Source: Pedobacter sp. HDW13 (lineage in GTDB: Bacteria; Bacteroidota; Bacteroidia; Sphingobacteriales; Sphingobacteriaceae). Taken from it: a DNA stretch of 64,000 bases. The notes under the pieces are model-generated. The model saw only the letters and a program-made list of their open reading frames with translations, did not search any database and was not told where the DNA came from. The DNA is taken from NCBI RefSeq assembly GCF_011303555.1, contig NZ_CP049868.1:4216001-4280000 (forward strand), given 5' to 3'. This document shows positions 43,134-52,132 of the stretch, piece by piece. The position numbers and the translations under genes were made by a program. Each line of letters opens with the position of its first letter. The stretch's first letter is position 1.

Positions 43134-44369
43134 ATGTTTAAGTACAAAACAGAAGAGGAATTGGGCAAAATGACGGCAGCTGAAAGAGATCAGTATGCAG
43201 TTGAAAAAAGGGAGCACGAAAACAAGGAGCGTAAGGCTGACATTGATAAGGCTCTGGAAAAACAGAAAGAGGCTTTCGATAAGGAGATTGACGAGCTAAA
43301 AAAAGCTAATGAGGAAACTCAAAAGCACGCTGATCAGTTAGATATTCAGCTTAAAAAACAGGGTGGATTTGTGCAGCCAAAATCGTTAGAGGCTGTTATT
43401 ACTGAGGAGAAAGAGCACTTAGTAAAAGCTTCTAAAAACAAAGGATCAGAGCATGAATTTTTAATTAAGGCTGATACCTTAAGGGCTTCAGTTGTAGGTA
43501 ATCCGTCAGCTTTAGACTTGGACTCTATCGGACAGATTGGGCACAGAAAACTTACATTGTATGATTTGTTCCCAAAAATCCCAATTGGCGAGGGTAACAA
43601 CGGGGTTGTGCGTTATGTTGATTGGAACGCTGCAACAATCACACGCGCAGCTAAATCGGTAAAAGAGGGTGAGTCTTTCCCAGAAAGTACCGCTAAATTC
43701 GCTACATACACTTTGGATTTAAAGAAAATCGGTGATACAATCCCGATGTCTGAAGAGCTTATTTACGATGCTCCACGCTTCGCAAAAGAGCTTAAAATGT
43801 TCTTAGAAACTAACGTAGCGATCAAGATCGATACAGATTTGTATTCTGCTGATGGTACAGGTGACGAGATCAAAGGATTAAAGGCAAGTGTGCCGGATTA
43901 TACCCCTGTAGCTTCTGGTATCGAAGATGCTTCAATCAACGATTTAGTTGTAAAAGTTTCCGAGGACATTACTACGGATAAAGGATCTAAATACGCTCCA
44001 GATTTCGCGTTGATGAACATTAAAGACATCAACAAAAGAAAGCTTAAAAAGGATGCTAACGGTAATTATATCATTGTTCCATTCGCGAAAGACGATAAAA
44101 TTGACAACATGTTAGTTGTTGAGTGTAACGCTGTTGCTGTCAATGAGATGATCATTGGTGACTCACGTTACGGGGCTATTTATGAAGTGCCAGGCGTTTA
44201 CGTTGCTACAGGATTAAACGGAACTGATTTCGGTGATGATATGCAGACATTAAAAGCTCGTAAGCGCTTAAATCTGTTGATCCGTAATGCTGATAAAACA
44301 GGATTCAGACGAATTACCTCTATCAGCGCGGCATTAGTTACTTTATCTGAAGTAGAAGCAGGAGGGTAG
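43134..44369 (+). CDS. Major capsid protein (HK97 fold)
   Basis: 411 residues. Residues 1-85 are a highly charged coiled coil, the scaffolding delta-domain usually removed by the protease. The rest has HK97 marks: GVVRYVDWNAATITRAAKSVKEGESFPES (E-loop region), KKIGDTIPMSEELIYDAP, then the A-domain and C-terminal LNLLIRNADKTGFRRITS. Directly downstream of the protease. Confidence 0.9.
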   Translation: MFKYKTEEELGKMTAAERDQYAVEKREHENKERKADIDKALEKQKEAFDKEIDELKKANEETQKHADQLDIQLKKQGGFVQPKSLEAVITEEKEHLVKASKNKGSEHEFLIKADTLRASVVGNPSALDLDSIGQIGHRKLTLYDLFPKIPIGEGNNGVVRYVDWNAATITRAAKSVKEGESFPESTAKFATYTLDLKKIGDTIPMSEELIYDAPRFAKELKMFLETNVAIKIDTDLYSADGTGDEIKGLKASVPDYTPVASGIEDASINDLVVKVSEDITTDKGSKYAPDFALMNIKDINKRKLKKDANGNYIIVPFAKDDKIDNMLVVECNAVAVNEMIIGDSRYGAIYEVPGVYVATGLNGTDFGDDMQTLKARKRLNLLIRNADKTGFRRITSISAALVTLSEVEAGG

Positions 44370-44374
44370 TCATA

Positions 44375-44521
44375 ATGGTTTGGGTAGAGTTTACTAAAAA
44401 ATTTGCTACCAAAAACAAGGGTGACAAATTAAAATGTGATCGAATGCTGGCTAATCAATTAATTGTTGTGGACAAAGTTGCAAAACTAACCATTGAGCCA
44501 GATAAAGAAAGCACAAAATAA
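44375..44521 (+). CDS. Small protein after the capsid gene
   Basis: 48 residues (MVWVEFTKKFATKNKGDKLK and on). Together with 44650-44832 it resembles the small phage proteins with a single SH3-like/zinc-less ribbon often found next to the capsid. Function unknown; starts 5 bp after the capsid stop. Confidence 0.5.
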   Translation: MVWVEFTKKFATKNKGDKLKCDRMLANQLIVVDKVAKLTIEPDKESTK

Positions 44522-44523
44522 TC

Positions 44524-44558
44524 TTAATCCCTGCTTAGATCAGATCGGCAGGGATTAA
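44524..44558 (+). terminator. Hairpin before tRNA-Gln
   Basis: Perfect 11-bp stem TTAATCCCTGC/GCAGGGATTAA (44524-44534 with 44548-44558), 13-nt loop, no T run. It may be an RNA-processing or pausing signal rather than a full stop because head and tail genes continue. Confidence 0.6.
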
Positions 44559-44563
44559 CAAGC

Positions 44564-44634
44564 TCTCGGATAGTATAATGGTAATACAACAGATTTTGGT
44601 TCTGTTTATCTAGGTTCGATCCCTGGTCTGAGAT
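44564..44634 (+). tRNA. tRNA-Gln (anticodon TTG)
   Basis: Clean cloverleaf: acceptor TCTCGGA/TCTGAGA, D arm GTAT/ATAC with GG, anticodon arm ACAGA-TTTTGGT-TCTGT (anticodon TTG), variable TTAT, T arm CTAGG-TTCGATC-CCTGG. CCA not encoded. It lies between the capsid and connector genes and is likely cut out of the late transcript. Confidence 0.9.
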
Positions 44635-44649
44635 CTAAATTTTAATGTG

Positions 44650-44832
44650 ATGGCTAAAGTAAGAGTGATTGCGAGTACTATCAGATATGGTAGTAATGGC
44701 TTTAAGCACAAAGGAGATACATTTAATCTGCCGGATGCTGAAGCAAAGGATAAAGCAGCTAAAAAGCTGGTTGAAATTGTCGAAGAAACTAAGGCTGTAG
44801 AGCCTAAAGTAAAAATTAAAACTGAAAAGTAA
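44650..44832 (+). CDS. Small head-region protein
   Basis: 60 residues, MAKVRVIASTIRYGSNGFKH and then a Lys/Glu tail (a start one codon earlier, at 44647, is possible). A short beta module followed by a charged tail, typical of accessory capsid proteins between capsid and connector. Stop overlaps the next start (TAATG). Confidence 0.55.
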   Translation: MAKVRVIASTIRYGSNGFKHKGDTFNLPDAEAKDKAAKKLVEIVEETKAVEPKVKIKTEK

Positions 44833-45311
44833 TGTTACCCACACTGAGCGATTGCAAGTCTTACGCCCAAATCGATGCTGATTATATATTAGATGATGGG
44901 TTGATTAGCGATCTGTTGAAAGCTGCTATATCATGGTGCGAGCAATATACAGGGCTTTTGTTTACAGAGCAGGAAATAACTGAAACTAAGTTGCTACGCC
45001 ACTTTAGACTAAAAGCGCCTTTGATTTCCATCACTTCAGTAAAAGTTTTAGACGAGAACGTTGATTATAATTTTACAGGTGAATGGGTACGCTCTGTTAA
45101 TGGTGTTAAAACTGTGATATACAGGGCTGGTTATCCGGAGAACACTTTACCAGAACCAATCAAAACGGCTATCAAATTGATGGTTCAAACGCTATACCGT
45201 AACAGAGAGGATTATATTGTAAGTGATGTCACAAAGGCCATAAATCAAGTGCCTATTGGTATAAAGGAGTTATTGTCTCCGTATAGCATATCTGGAGGGC
45301 TGTTCTTATAA
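44832..45311 (+). CDS. Head-tail connector (gp6-like)
   Basis: 159 residues. The helical opening (LSDCKSYAQIDADYILDDGLISDLLKAAISWCEQYTG) and the YRAGYPENTLPEPIKTAIKLMVQTLYRNRED block match phage gp6-like adaptor proteins (DNA-packaging connector) that form a ring below the portal. Overlaps the next gene by one base. Confidence 0.8.
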   Translation: MLPTLSDCKSYAQIDADYILDDGLISDLLKAAISWCEQYTGLLFTEQEITETKLLRHFRLKAPLISITSVKVLDENVDYNFTGEWVRSVNGVKTVIYRAGYPENTLPEPIKTAIKLMVQTLYRNREDYIVSDVTKAINQVPIGIKELLSPYSISGGLFL

Positions 45312-45625
45312 TGAAAAGAGATCGTATTAAGGTTTATTCTTTAGAAAGCGTACAGGACGCTGGAGGCGGCTTTAATCCCGATCAAAGAGTGCTCTATTGG
45401 GAGACTGCCGCCACTGTTAAGGCCGCAAAAGTTAAAAGAGATCTCCAGAGCTATCAAACGGATTTGGAGATCCCGATGGAGTTTAAAGTGATGTTTAGAC
45501 GAGACAAAAATGTCACTAAAAATATGATCATCTCTTATGAGGATCAAGATTACACGATACACAGCATTGTTAATGTTGATCAAGATAGCAAGGATTTACT
45601 ACTAACAGGGATTACCAGGGCATGA
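45311..45625 (+). CDS. Head closure / head-tail joining protein
   Basis: 104 residues of the SPP1 gp16/HK97 gp7-like head-tail joining family: a small beta barrel with IKVYSLESVQDAGGGFNPDQRVLYWETAATVKA and ending YTIHSIVNVDQDSKDLLLTGITRA. Stop overlaps the next start (ATGA). Confidence 0.75.
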   Translation: MKRDRIKVYSLESVQDAGGGFNPDQRVLYWETAATVKAAKVKRDLQSYQTDLEIPMEFKVMFRRDKNVTKNMIISYEDQDYTIHSIVNVDQDSKDLLLTGITRA

Positions 45626-46065
45626 TAGATGGACTCAACAAGGCTTTAGAAGATCTACAGGAGCGTTTTCTTAAAATCGAGATGAACGTAAAAAAAGAGA
45701 TCGGAACGACTGGAGAGAAAATAAAATCTGATGCAAGTGTAAACGCTAGCGCCATTGGGTTCTTTGATTCCTACGGTAATTGGGTAGAGTTATCTGGCAA
45801 AGTTAAGGGCAATGCCTTTGAGGCCGGTAACGGCTATCGTATCTGGGTGAATGCTGGGGAAATGGCGGCTTATATTGAGTTTGGTACTGGTGAATACGCA
45901 AAGAACGAAGTGGGGGCTCGTCCGCAAAATTGGAGAGATCTAGCGTACGAATTTTATGTTAACGGTAAGGGTGAGCTGCCAGCAAGGCCTTACATCTACC
46001 CGTCGTGGGTACAAAATACAACAGGTTTATTAGATAGGCTTAGAACGGCAATTAAAAGAAAGTAA
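45622..46065 (+). CDS. HK97 gp10-like tail-completion protein
   Basis: 147 residues. GNAFEAGNGYRIWVNAGEMAAYIEFGTGEYA and LPARPYIYPSWV are the core of the HK97-gp10 family (A-x-Y-I-E-F-G-T, then R-P-Y/F). It helps join tail to head. Overlaps both neighbours. Confidence 0.8.
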   Translation: MIDGLNKALEDLQERFLKIEMNVKKEIGTTGEKIKSDASVNASAIGFFDSYGNWVELSGKVKGNAFEAGNGYRIWVNAGEMAAYIEFGTGEYAKNEVGARPQNWRDLAYEFYVNGKGELPARPYIYPSWVQNTTGLLDRLRTAIKRK

Positions 46066-47258
46066 TGACAGATTTCACACCAAAAGTAAAAGCAGCATAC
46101 CAATACTTAAACGTAGGAACATGGGTTGTTTACTATACCGGAATTGACCTAACTGATTACGCAAATGATGTTAAGTCTTTTGAAAGGAAATTGGAGGTGT
46201 TCAGAGCTGATAATAACCAGCTTATCACCTCTAAAACGCTAGCAAAGGATGAGTTTAAAATTAACTTATTATTTAGAGATGGCCAATACAATACAGATCC
46301 TATCCTAAATGATTTACCTATTCGTGTCGTACTTACACTCACGAGAGATGGACAGACTAAGATAGCTGAGGATATTATAGATTTTGTATCGGTTGACCAA
46401 AATGCAGCCCCAGCCTCCATTTATTTGTCTCTCTTAAGCGATGGTTTTAAAATTTCGGATAGTAATTCATATCCCATATTTAACAATAAAGCGCAAGATG
46501 ATTTTAGCCGCTACGTGGTCGTTTCGCGTAGGCCTACAGACGAAAGTTCAGTAAATAAGATCGAGTACGTTAAAGAGCTTGTAAATGGTGTCTCGTCAAT
46601 AGATTTTGATTACTTCAATGAGTATGTAGTAGAGTTTGATGTGTTATGGATAAACAAGGTTACAAATCAGCTTTACGTTGCTCATAGCGGTAACTATGCA
46701 ACGAACAATCCACTTTTAACATCGCTTTACAATGCTGGTGGGAAATATGTAGGATCTGCTGGTAAAGATCCTTTAGCTTCTGAGGACTTAGCGCCTAATA
46801 TGGGTGTAATTGATCCGTCAAATCCTGAGCAACCAACTAGCGGAACGGTTTTAAGGGACGTAGTAGAGCCTCTAAGGATAGCAGTTAGAGCAAAATTATT
46901 AAGTACTTCAGTGCCTATTTATGACGCTTTTGTGCCAGATTCTGCTCCAGATTCATTTATCGTCATCAAAGATATAAACGAGGCTGATGATAGCTTAAAA
47001 AGCGTGTTTAATGGAGATGTTCATGTCACTTTGGATATTGTAACGAGATTTCCTCAAGGATCAGGTACAAGCTCAAAGCGCGATCAGCTTACAGGTCAAG
47101 TTTATGAGAAACTGATACCTAACACGGTTAAGATAGATCATTTTCACATTTTAAATGCTGTAAGGACGCTTTCCAGGCCGATAGATGAAGATTCTAATCA
47201 ATATAAAATATTACGCAAAATCATAATTATCAAATACAAGATTCAACAATTAAATTAA
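46065..47258 (+). CDS. Tail terminator-like domain fused to a long N-terminal domain
   Basis: 397 residues, about three times the usual tail terminator. The last ~130 (LRIAVRAKLLSTSVPIYDAFVPDSAPDSFIVIKDINEADDS ... VTLDIVTRFPQGSGTSSKRDQLTGQVYEKL) match the tail-terminator fold (DUF3168-like), which caps the tail tube. The first ~250 residues are unrelated beta-rich sequence of unknown role. Order in the operon fits a terminator before the tube. Confidence 0.65.
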   Translation: MTDFTPKVKAAYQYLNVGTWVVYYTGIDLTDYANDVKSFERKLEVFRADNNQLITSKTLAKDEFKINLLFRDGQYNTDPILNDLPIRVVLTLTRDGQTKIAEDIIDFVSVDQNAAPASIYLSLLSDGFKISDSNSYPIFNNKAQDDFSRYVVVSRRPTDESSVNKIEYVKELVNGVSSIDFDYFNEYVVEFDVLWINKVTNQLYVAHSGNYATNNPLLTSLYNAGGKYVGSAGKDPLASEDLAPNMGVIDPSNPEQPTSGTVLRDVVEPLRIAVRAKLLSTSVPIYDAFVPDSAPDSFIVIKDINEADDSLKSVFNGDVHVTLDIVTRFPQGSGTSSKRDQLTGQVYEKLIPNTVKIDHFHILNAVRTLSRPIDEDSNQYKILRKIIIIKYKIQQLN

Positions 47259-47285
47259 AAATTAAAGAGAGAGGGAAAAAGTGAG

Positions 47286-47726
47286 ATGGCAGATTTAAAT
47301 TTTAAAAACGGTACGGATAACGTATTATTCGTAAAAATTGGCGCTCCTGCTGCGTGGGTAGCGGTTGCGTGTTTGAAGACAAACAGCTGGGATGGTTCGA
47401 CTGATCAAATTGATACAACATCTAAATGCTCAGGAAAATTTAAAACTTCATTACCTGGGGATATTTCTTGGTCATTTAAAGGTGATGGAAACGCTGTAGA
47501 TGATAGTGGAGCGCCTAGCAAAGCATCATTTAAAGCACTATCTGCTTTGCATAAGGCAGGAACAACATTCCCTTGTAAAATGGTAGGCGTAGACGATCCA
47601 GATGATATCATAAGAGGTGATGTTTTTATTACCGCTTTAAGTCTTTCGGCTGGCCGTAATGAGGCCGTAGCCTTTAGCGCAACGTTTCAAGGTACAGGCG
47701 AATACTTCACAACACCAGAGGCGTAA
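47286..47726 (+). CDS. Major tail tube protein
   Basis: 146 residues of the TP901-1 major-tail family: VACLKTNSWDGSTDQIDTTSKCSGKFKTSLPG ... WSFKGDGNAVDD ... DVFITALSLSAGRNEAVAFSATFQGTGEY. It forms the tube rings of a non-contractile tail. Its TAA overlaps the next ATG. Confidence 0.85.
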   Translation: MADLNFKNGTDNVLFVKIGAPAAWVAVACLKTNSWDGSTDQIDTTSKCSGKFKTSLPGDISWSFKGDGNAVDDSGAPSKASFKALSALHKAGTTFPCKMVGVDDPDDIIRGDVFITALSLSAGRNEAVAFSATFQGTGEYFTTPEA

Positions 47727-48108
47727 TGAATACAGGCAGAATTAGTATTGAGTTAAGGGGAAAGTTACCCCTTTAACTTTCGGGATGATGGCTATTGAAG
47801 AGTTTGGGAATAGACAGGCTATCGGTAATGCTGGCTGGTCTAAATTGATGACAGATCTAATTTACTCTGGCTATGTCAATGATCAAATTGTTGAGGGCTT
47901 ACCTCCAATCTTAAGCTACCGTGAAATTGCGGAGGGGGTTGAGGCAATGTTATTAGCAAAAGATCCGGTTCTGGGAGCTGTTTACAAATGTTTCGAAGAA
48001 AGCCAGGCAGGTTCTCAGCTGATGGATGACGTAAAAAAAAAACTGATGGAAACGGTAGTGCCAGAAGCAAAAAAACGTCAAACAAAAAAACCGATTGGCA
48101 AAAAGTAA
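47726..48108 (+). pseudogene. Tail assembly chaperone, first part, interrupted near its start
   Basis: An ATG at 47726 opens MNTGRISIELRGKLPL then stops at 47774; the -1 frame continues PLTFGMMAIEEFGNRQAIG to 48108. One C added to the CCCC at 47768-47771 joins them into the common chaperone opening (GK-x-x-P-L-x-F-G-M-x-A). As given, translation from ATG 47785 would still make 107 residues. The chaperone wraps the tape measure during tail assembly. Confidence 0.7.
48084..48090 (+). promoter_or_regulatory. Slippery heptamer for a programmed -1 frameshift
   Basis: A-AAA-AAA followed by C, in phase with two Lys codons of the chaperone. Slipping back one base gives TDWQKVKRFAFGELGLKPKEYY and on to 48422, the expected second chaperone part, as in lambda G/GT. 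Confidence 0.75.
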
Positions 48109-48422
48109 AAAGGTTTGCTTTTGGTGAATTAGGATTAAAGCCTAAAGAATATTATGCCCTCACACATTCGGAGTACAACCTTATGTGTGAGGGCTATTTT
48201 GATAAAGAGCTAAGAGCGTGGAAGCGAACAAGGTCTTTAGCATGGACTATAACCCTGGGTTATGCAGATCCAAAAGATTTACCAGAAAACCAACAAGTTT
48301 GGTGGCCAATGGCAGGAGATGTAATGCCAAAGCGCCCAACAGCAAAATTAACAAAAGCAAAGCAGAACAAGATTGCTGAAAGAATTAAGGCAGAATTAGA
48401 GAGGGGGAAAGCAAGTGAGTGA
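48091..48422 (+). CDS. Tail assembly chaperone, second part (made by -1 frameshift)
   Basis: About 110 residues continuing in the -1 frame after the slippery heptamer: WQKVKRFAFGELGLKPKEYYALTHSEYNLMCEGYFDKELRAWKRTR. The G-x-L-G-x-x-P-x-E-Y/F-x-x-L-T pattern is typical of the T part of G/GT-type chaperones. The first internal ATG is at 48183, too far in for an independent start. Its end overlaps the tape-measure start. Confidence 0.7.
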
Positions 48423-51401
48423 TGCAATGTTATCCGTTGAGGTGATAGCCGAAATGGAGTCCTTAAGCGTAGGCTTAAAAAGAGGATCAAAAGATATTTT
48501 AGATTTTGTTACGGGTGGAAATAAAGCCCTCAAAGATCTTGAAAAGACATTAAACGGTTTGGGGTTGGACTCTCAAACCAAACCATAAAAAATTTAACTG
48601 CCCAGTTAAAAGAGCAGAAATTAGCCACAGAGGCTAATAAGACAGCTACGGAACAGAACAGAGCAGCTACCGAGGAGGGTAGGAGAGCTGTGCAGGATGC
48701 GACTGCTGCTTTAATAAATCAGCGAACAGCAACTGAGGCTAACAGGGCGGTAACAGAAGCCAGCCGAACATCTACGCAAAATGCCACTAATGCCCTTTTG
48801 CAGCAGCGTACTGCAACCGAAGCGAACCGAACAGCCAACGAAGCTGGAAGATTAACCGCAATACAGAGTACGGCCGCGCTGAATAACCAAAGATTAGCTA
48901 CTGAGGCAAATCGCACGGCATTGTCTGCGCTGAGACTGCAAAATGCTCAAAATACCAATACAAATAGAGCAGCTTCCGGAAGTTATGACGAAATGAGAAT
49001 GCGGATGAACGCATTAGGCAGGCAAATAAGAGCTACAGCTGATGGATTTAGCTCAACCAATACGACTATCAGGGCTCAAATAGCTGAATATAATAGGCTA
49101 AATGATGCCTTAAAAAGATTCGACGCGAGCATGGGTAACCATCAGCGGAATGTTGGTAATTATGCTGGTGCTATGGGCGGTGTTTTAACAACGCTATCAG
49201 GAATGGCCGCAGGATTTCTGTCGATTCAGGCAATTCTATCTATGTCGTTTGATACTGCTCTTAAAACAGATGGTATTAAAACATCGCTTGAGTTCACATT
49301 TGGTAGTGTTGACGCAGCAAGATCTAAAATGGATGGGCTGAGGGTTACCGCGAATAGGTTAGGTATTGAATACGTCAGTCTAGCTGATTCTTACCGATCG
49401 TTTGCCGGAGCTGCTATTGCTTCAAACTTCCCATTACGTGAGACAGATAGGATTTTCAATGCTGTTGCAAATGCTGGAGCAAAACTTAAGCTTAGTAGTG
49501 ATCAGATGAGTGGAGCATTGACCGCATTGCAACAAATGATCTCTAAAGGTAATGTTCAATCTGAAGAGTTGAGAGGGCAGTTAGGTGAGCGTTTGCCTGG
49601 TGCGTTTGCTATTGCGGCTAAAGCAATGGGGGTAACACAGCAAGAGTTGGGCAAGCTTTTACAGGACGGAAAGGTTTTAGCTGCTGATTTGCTACCGAAG
49701 TTGGCCGATGAACTGGATAAAACGTTCTCAAATGATAAAAATGAAAAAGTAGACAGTTTACAAGGCTCAGTAAATAGGCTTAAAAACTCTTTTTCAGAGA
49801 TGGTTGAGACAAAAGGGGCTCTAAGTGCATTTTTCGCATTTGTTGTGGATGCCGCTGGCGGTGCTCTGCAAGGCTTAAACAAATTGAGTCAATCTTTAGG
49901 AGTATTTTATGATTTGGCCACACATCCAAAAAAATTCATCGGAGACAGTGGAAAAGCAGCATGGGATAAAGCTTTACAGGACATAAGCGAAAGGGCTGAG
50001 TCATCTGCAAAGAAAGTTTCACAAAGCTCAAAAGGAATTTTGGTGAGCTCTTTAAATGACGCTATTGCTGCTCAAAAAGGATTGAGTGATGCGTATAAGG
50101 CAGCGCAAGACAAATACAAAGCCGGAGGCGGCAACTTTGCAGATGCTAAGGCTGAGAATGAAGCAAAGCAAGCACTGCAATATCAGATCTTATTAGTTAA
50201 AAATTTGAGATCAGAATATGATAGGCTATATGGGGCAAAAGGCAAACAAAAAGAGGTTGATGATGCTAATTTAACATCTGTAAAAGAGATCCAGAAACGG
50301 ATAAATGACTTAAAGGCGTTAGATGGATCTGCCATAATTGGGAGCACCATTTACAATAGAATTAAAGCCCTGCAGGATATGCTTGCTAAGCCGAAAACAG
50401 GGAAAAGTGACGAGGAAAAGGCCGCTGAAGCGAGAGCGAAAAAGATAACAGCTCTTTATAAAGATCTGGAGTTACAGCTAGCTAAAACCGAACTGATCCA
50501 GAGAGATCTCATTTCTGGAGGAGATATAAAAAAGTTTGACGCGTATCAGGAAGCGATTGAGAAGCTGACTAAGTTAGGCTTTGAGCCCTTGAGTGATGCT
50601 ATACAGGATCTGGCGGAAAAACAAAGCAGATTGGTAAATCTGAGCTTACCTAAAATGATCACTACGAACGGTCTTTTAAATGATCCTAAGTATGATAAAA
50701 CAAATCAGTTTAAAGATAGCCCATTGCAAGCAGACACCACTATTAAGAGCGTTAAAGTTGGCACTGATGCCTTTTTAGCTGACTTAGAGAGGAAAAAGCA
50801 AGCATTTAAGAGTTTCAAAGAGTCTATGGCTGAAACTGTCAATTCGTTTGTAGCGGATGTTGTAACTGTTTTTGCACAAGGCGTAGGTGAGATGATGGCT
50901 GGTGATATGAGTTTTGATGATTTTGGACGTACCATTTTAAACTCTTTTGGTCAGTTTTTAGCAAATCTGGGAAAAATGATGGTTCAGTACGGTACAACAG
51001 CGCTGCTGATGGGGGTTCTGAGTTCTCAATTAACCAATCCTATTACTGCTATTCCGGCAGCTATCGGGCTTATTGCCGCTGGTGCTGCTCTCGCAGCTAT
51101 TGGATCTGGTATTAGCAGTGCAGCTGCTGGAGGGAGTTCAAAAGATTCTACAGGATCTGGAGTTAGTAATGTGCCACACTTCGCTAACGGTGGCATAGTT
51201 TCGGGACCTACTCTGGCTATGGTTGGAGAATATCCGAACGCAAAGAATGATCCGGAGGTAATAAGTCCTTTATCAAAGCTTAAAACTTTAATAGGCGCTG
51301 GAGGAGGTAATAATCCCAGCTTTAATATTGTTCAAAAAGTATCAATGGGAGAGCTAGTGATAGCGATAGAGAGGCAGAAGAAAGCAAACGGCAGGGTATA
51401 A
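48415..51401 (+). CDS. Tape measure protein, split near its start by a -1 frameshift
   Basis: A GTG at 48415 starts a 57-residue frame that stops at 48586. The -1 frame then runs IKNLTAQLKEQKLATEANK through MQDATA (48690) to 51401. One G more in the GGGG at 48561-48564 makes a continuous ~995-residue protein. Early residues hold TATEANR-type coiled-coil repeats; NVQSEELRGQLGERLPGAFAIAAKAMGVTQQELGKLL is the tape-measure N-terminal domain; hydrophobic helices lie near residue 165 and again near 850. It sets tail length. Confidence 0.8.
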
Positions 51402-51408
51402 GATGAAA

Positions 51409-51436
51409 GAGCGCCAAATATTAACGTTTGGCGCTC
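51409..51436. terminator. Bidirectional terminator after the tape measure gene
   Basis: Perfect 10-bp stem GAGCGCCAAA/TTTGGCGCTC (51409-51418 with 51427-51436), 8-nt loop. It separates convergent genes. Confidence 0.8.
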
Positions 51437-51439
51437 CCT

Positions 51440-52027
51440 TTAAAACTCTGATATACGTTTGATGTTTAGATCAAAGGAGCTGGTTAAATCCTTATCTAAA
51501 ATTGTTAAGGTATTGATAGCTAATTCTTTATTGCTTATCTTGGATCTTTTATTTGTCGTTACAGCTTCTGAGAGTTCAAGATCAGATTTTGCAAATGTAA
51601 TCGGGTTCACTAATCCCTTAAACGCCATATCAAAAATACTGATTCGGTAGGCGCTATCTTTCACTTGAATAATAACCTTTGCTGCTATTGGGTACTTCAG
51701 TAGAGCTCCAGAGCCTAAAGATGATCCACCAAACATCTTATAGTTAACCACATAATCAATTAATTGACCACTAATCTGTTTGTCTGTCTCATTTTCCAAT
51801 TTAAATCCTTTGGTGGTAGTAAGAAAATTTTTTAACTCCATTAATAGATCAGGCCTTGATTTATCAGAGGAAAATACTTTTTGATAAATCAGTGAATTGT
51901 CTTTTAAAACTATTGATGTGCCCAACACACTGTCTTGTACTCCAGCACCTAAAATATCTTTCTTATTCCCAACCTGGGAATAGGATAAGATAGGCATTAG
52001 CAGTAGTATTAAGGTTATCGCTCTCAT
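51440..52027 (-). CDS. Exported DUF4468-like accessory protein
   Basis: 195 residues, signal peptide (MRAITLILLLMPILSYSQ). VLKDNSLIYQKVFSSDKSRPDLLMELKNFLTTTKGF resembles DUF4468, a TBP-like fold common in Bacteroidota envelope proteins. It runs against the tail operon between tape measure and tail-tip genes with its own terminator, so it is probably a lysogen-expressed moron taken from a host. Confidence 0.65.
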   Translation of the reverse strand: MRAITLILLLMPILSYSQVGNKKDILGAGVQDSVLGTSIVLKDNSLIYQKVFSSDKSRPDLLMELKNFLTTTKGFKLENETDKQISGQLIDYVVNYKMFGGSSLGSGALLKYPIAAKVIIQVKDSAYRISIFDMAFKGLVNPITFAKSDLELSEAVTTNKRSKISNKELAINTLTILDKDLTSSFDLNIKRISEF

Positions 52028-52072
52028 TTTACAATTTTAAACAAACCATAAGTAAGAAAAAATAAAATAAAA

Positions 52073-52113
52073 ATATTCATATAAGGATAATTTACATAAA
52101 ATTACTAATTTTA
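52073..52113 (+). promoter_or_regulatory. Phage promoter motif, copy 4 (tail-tip operon)
   Basis: ATATTCATATAAGGATAA then TTTACATAAAA (52073-52101), 4-bp gap, TAATTTTA (52106-52113). Same short spacing as copy 2. It restarts transcription after the moron and drives the tail-tip, fibre and lysis genes. Confidence 0.7.
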
Positions 52114-52132
52114 CATCCGAGAGAGAGATGTA

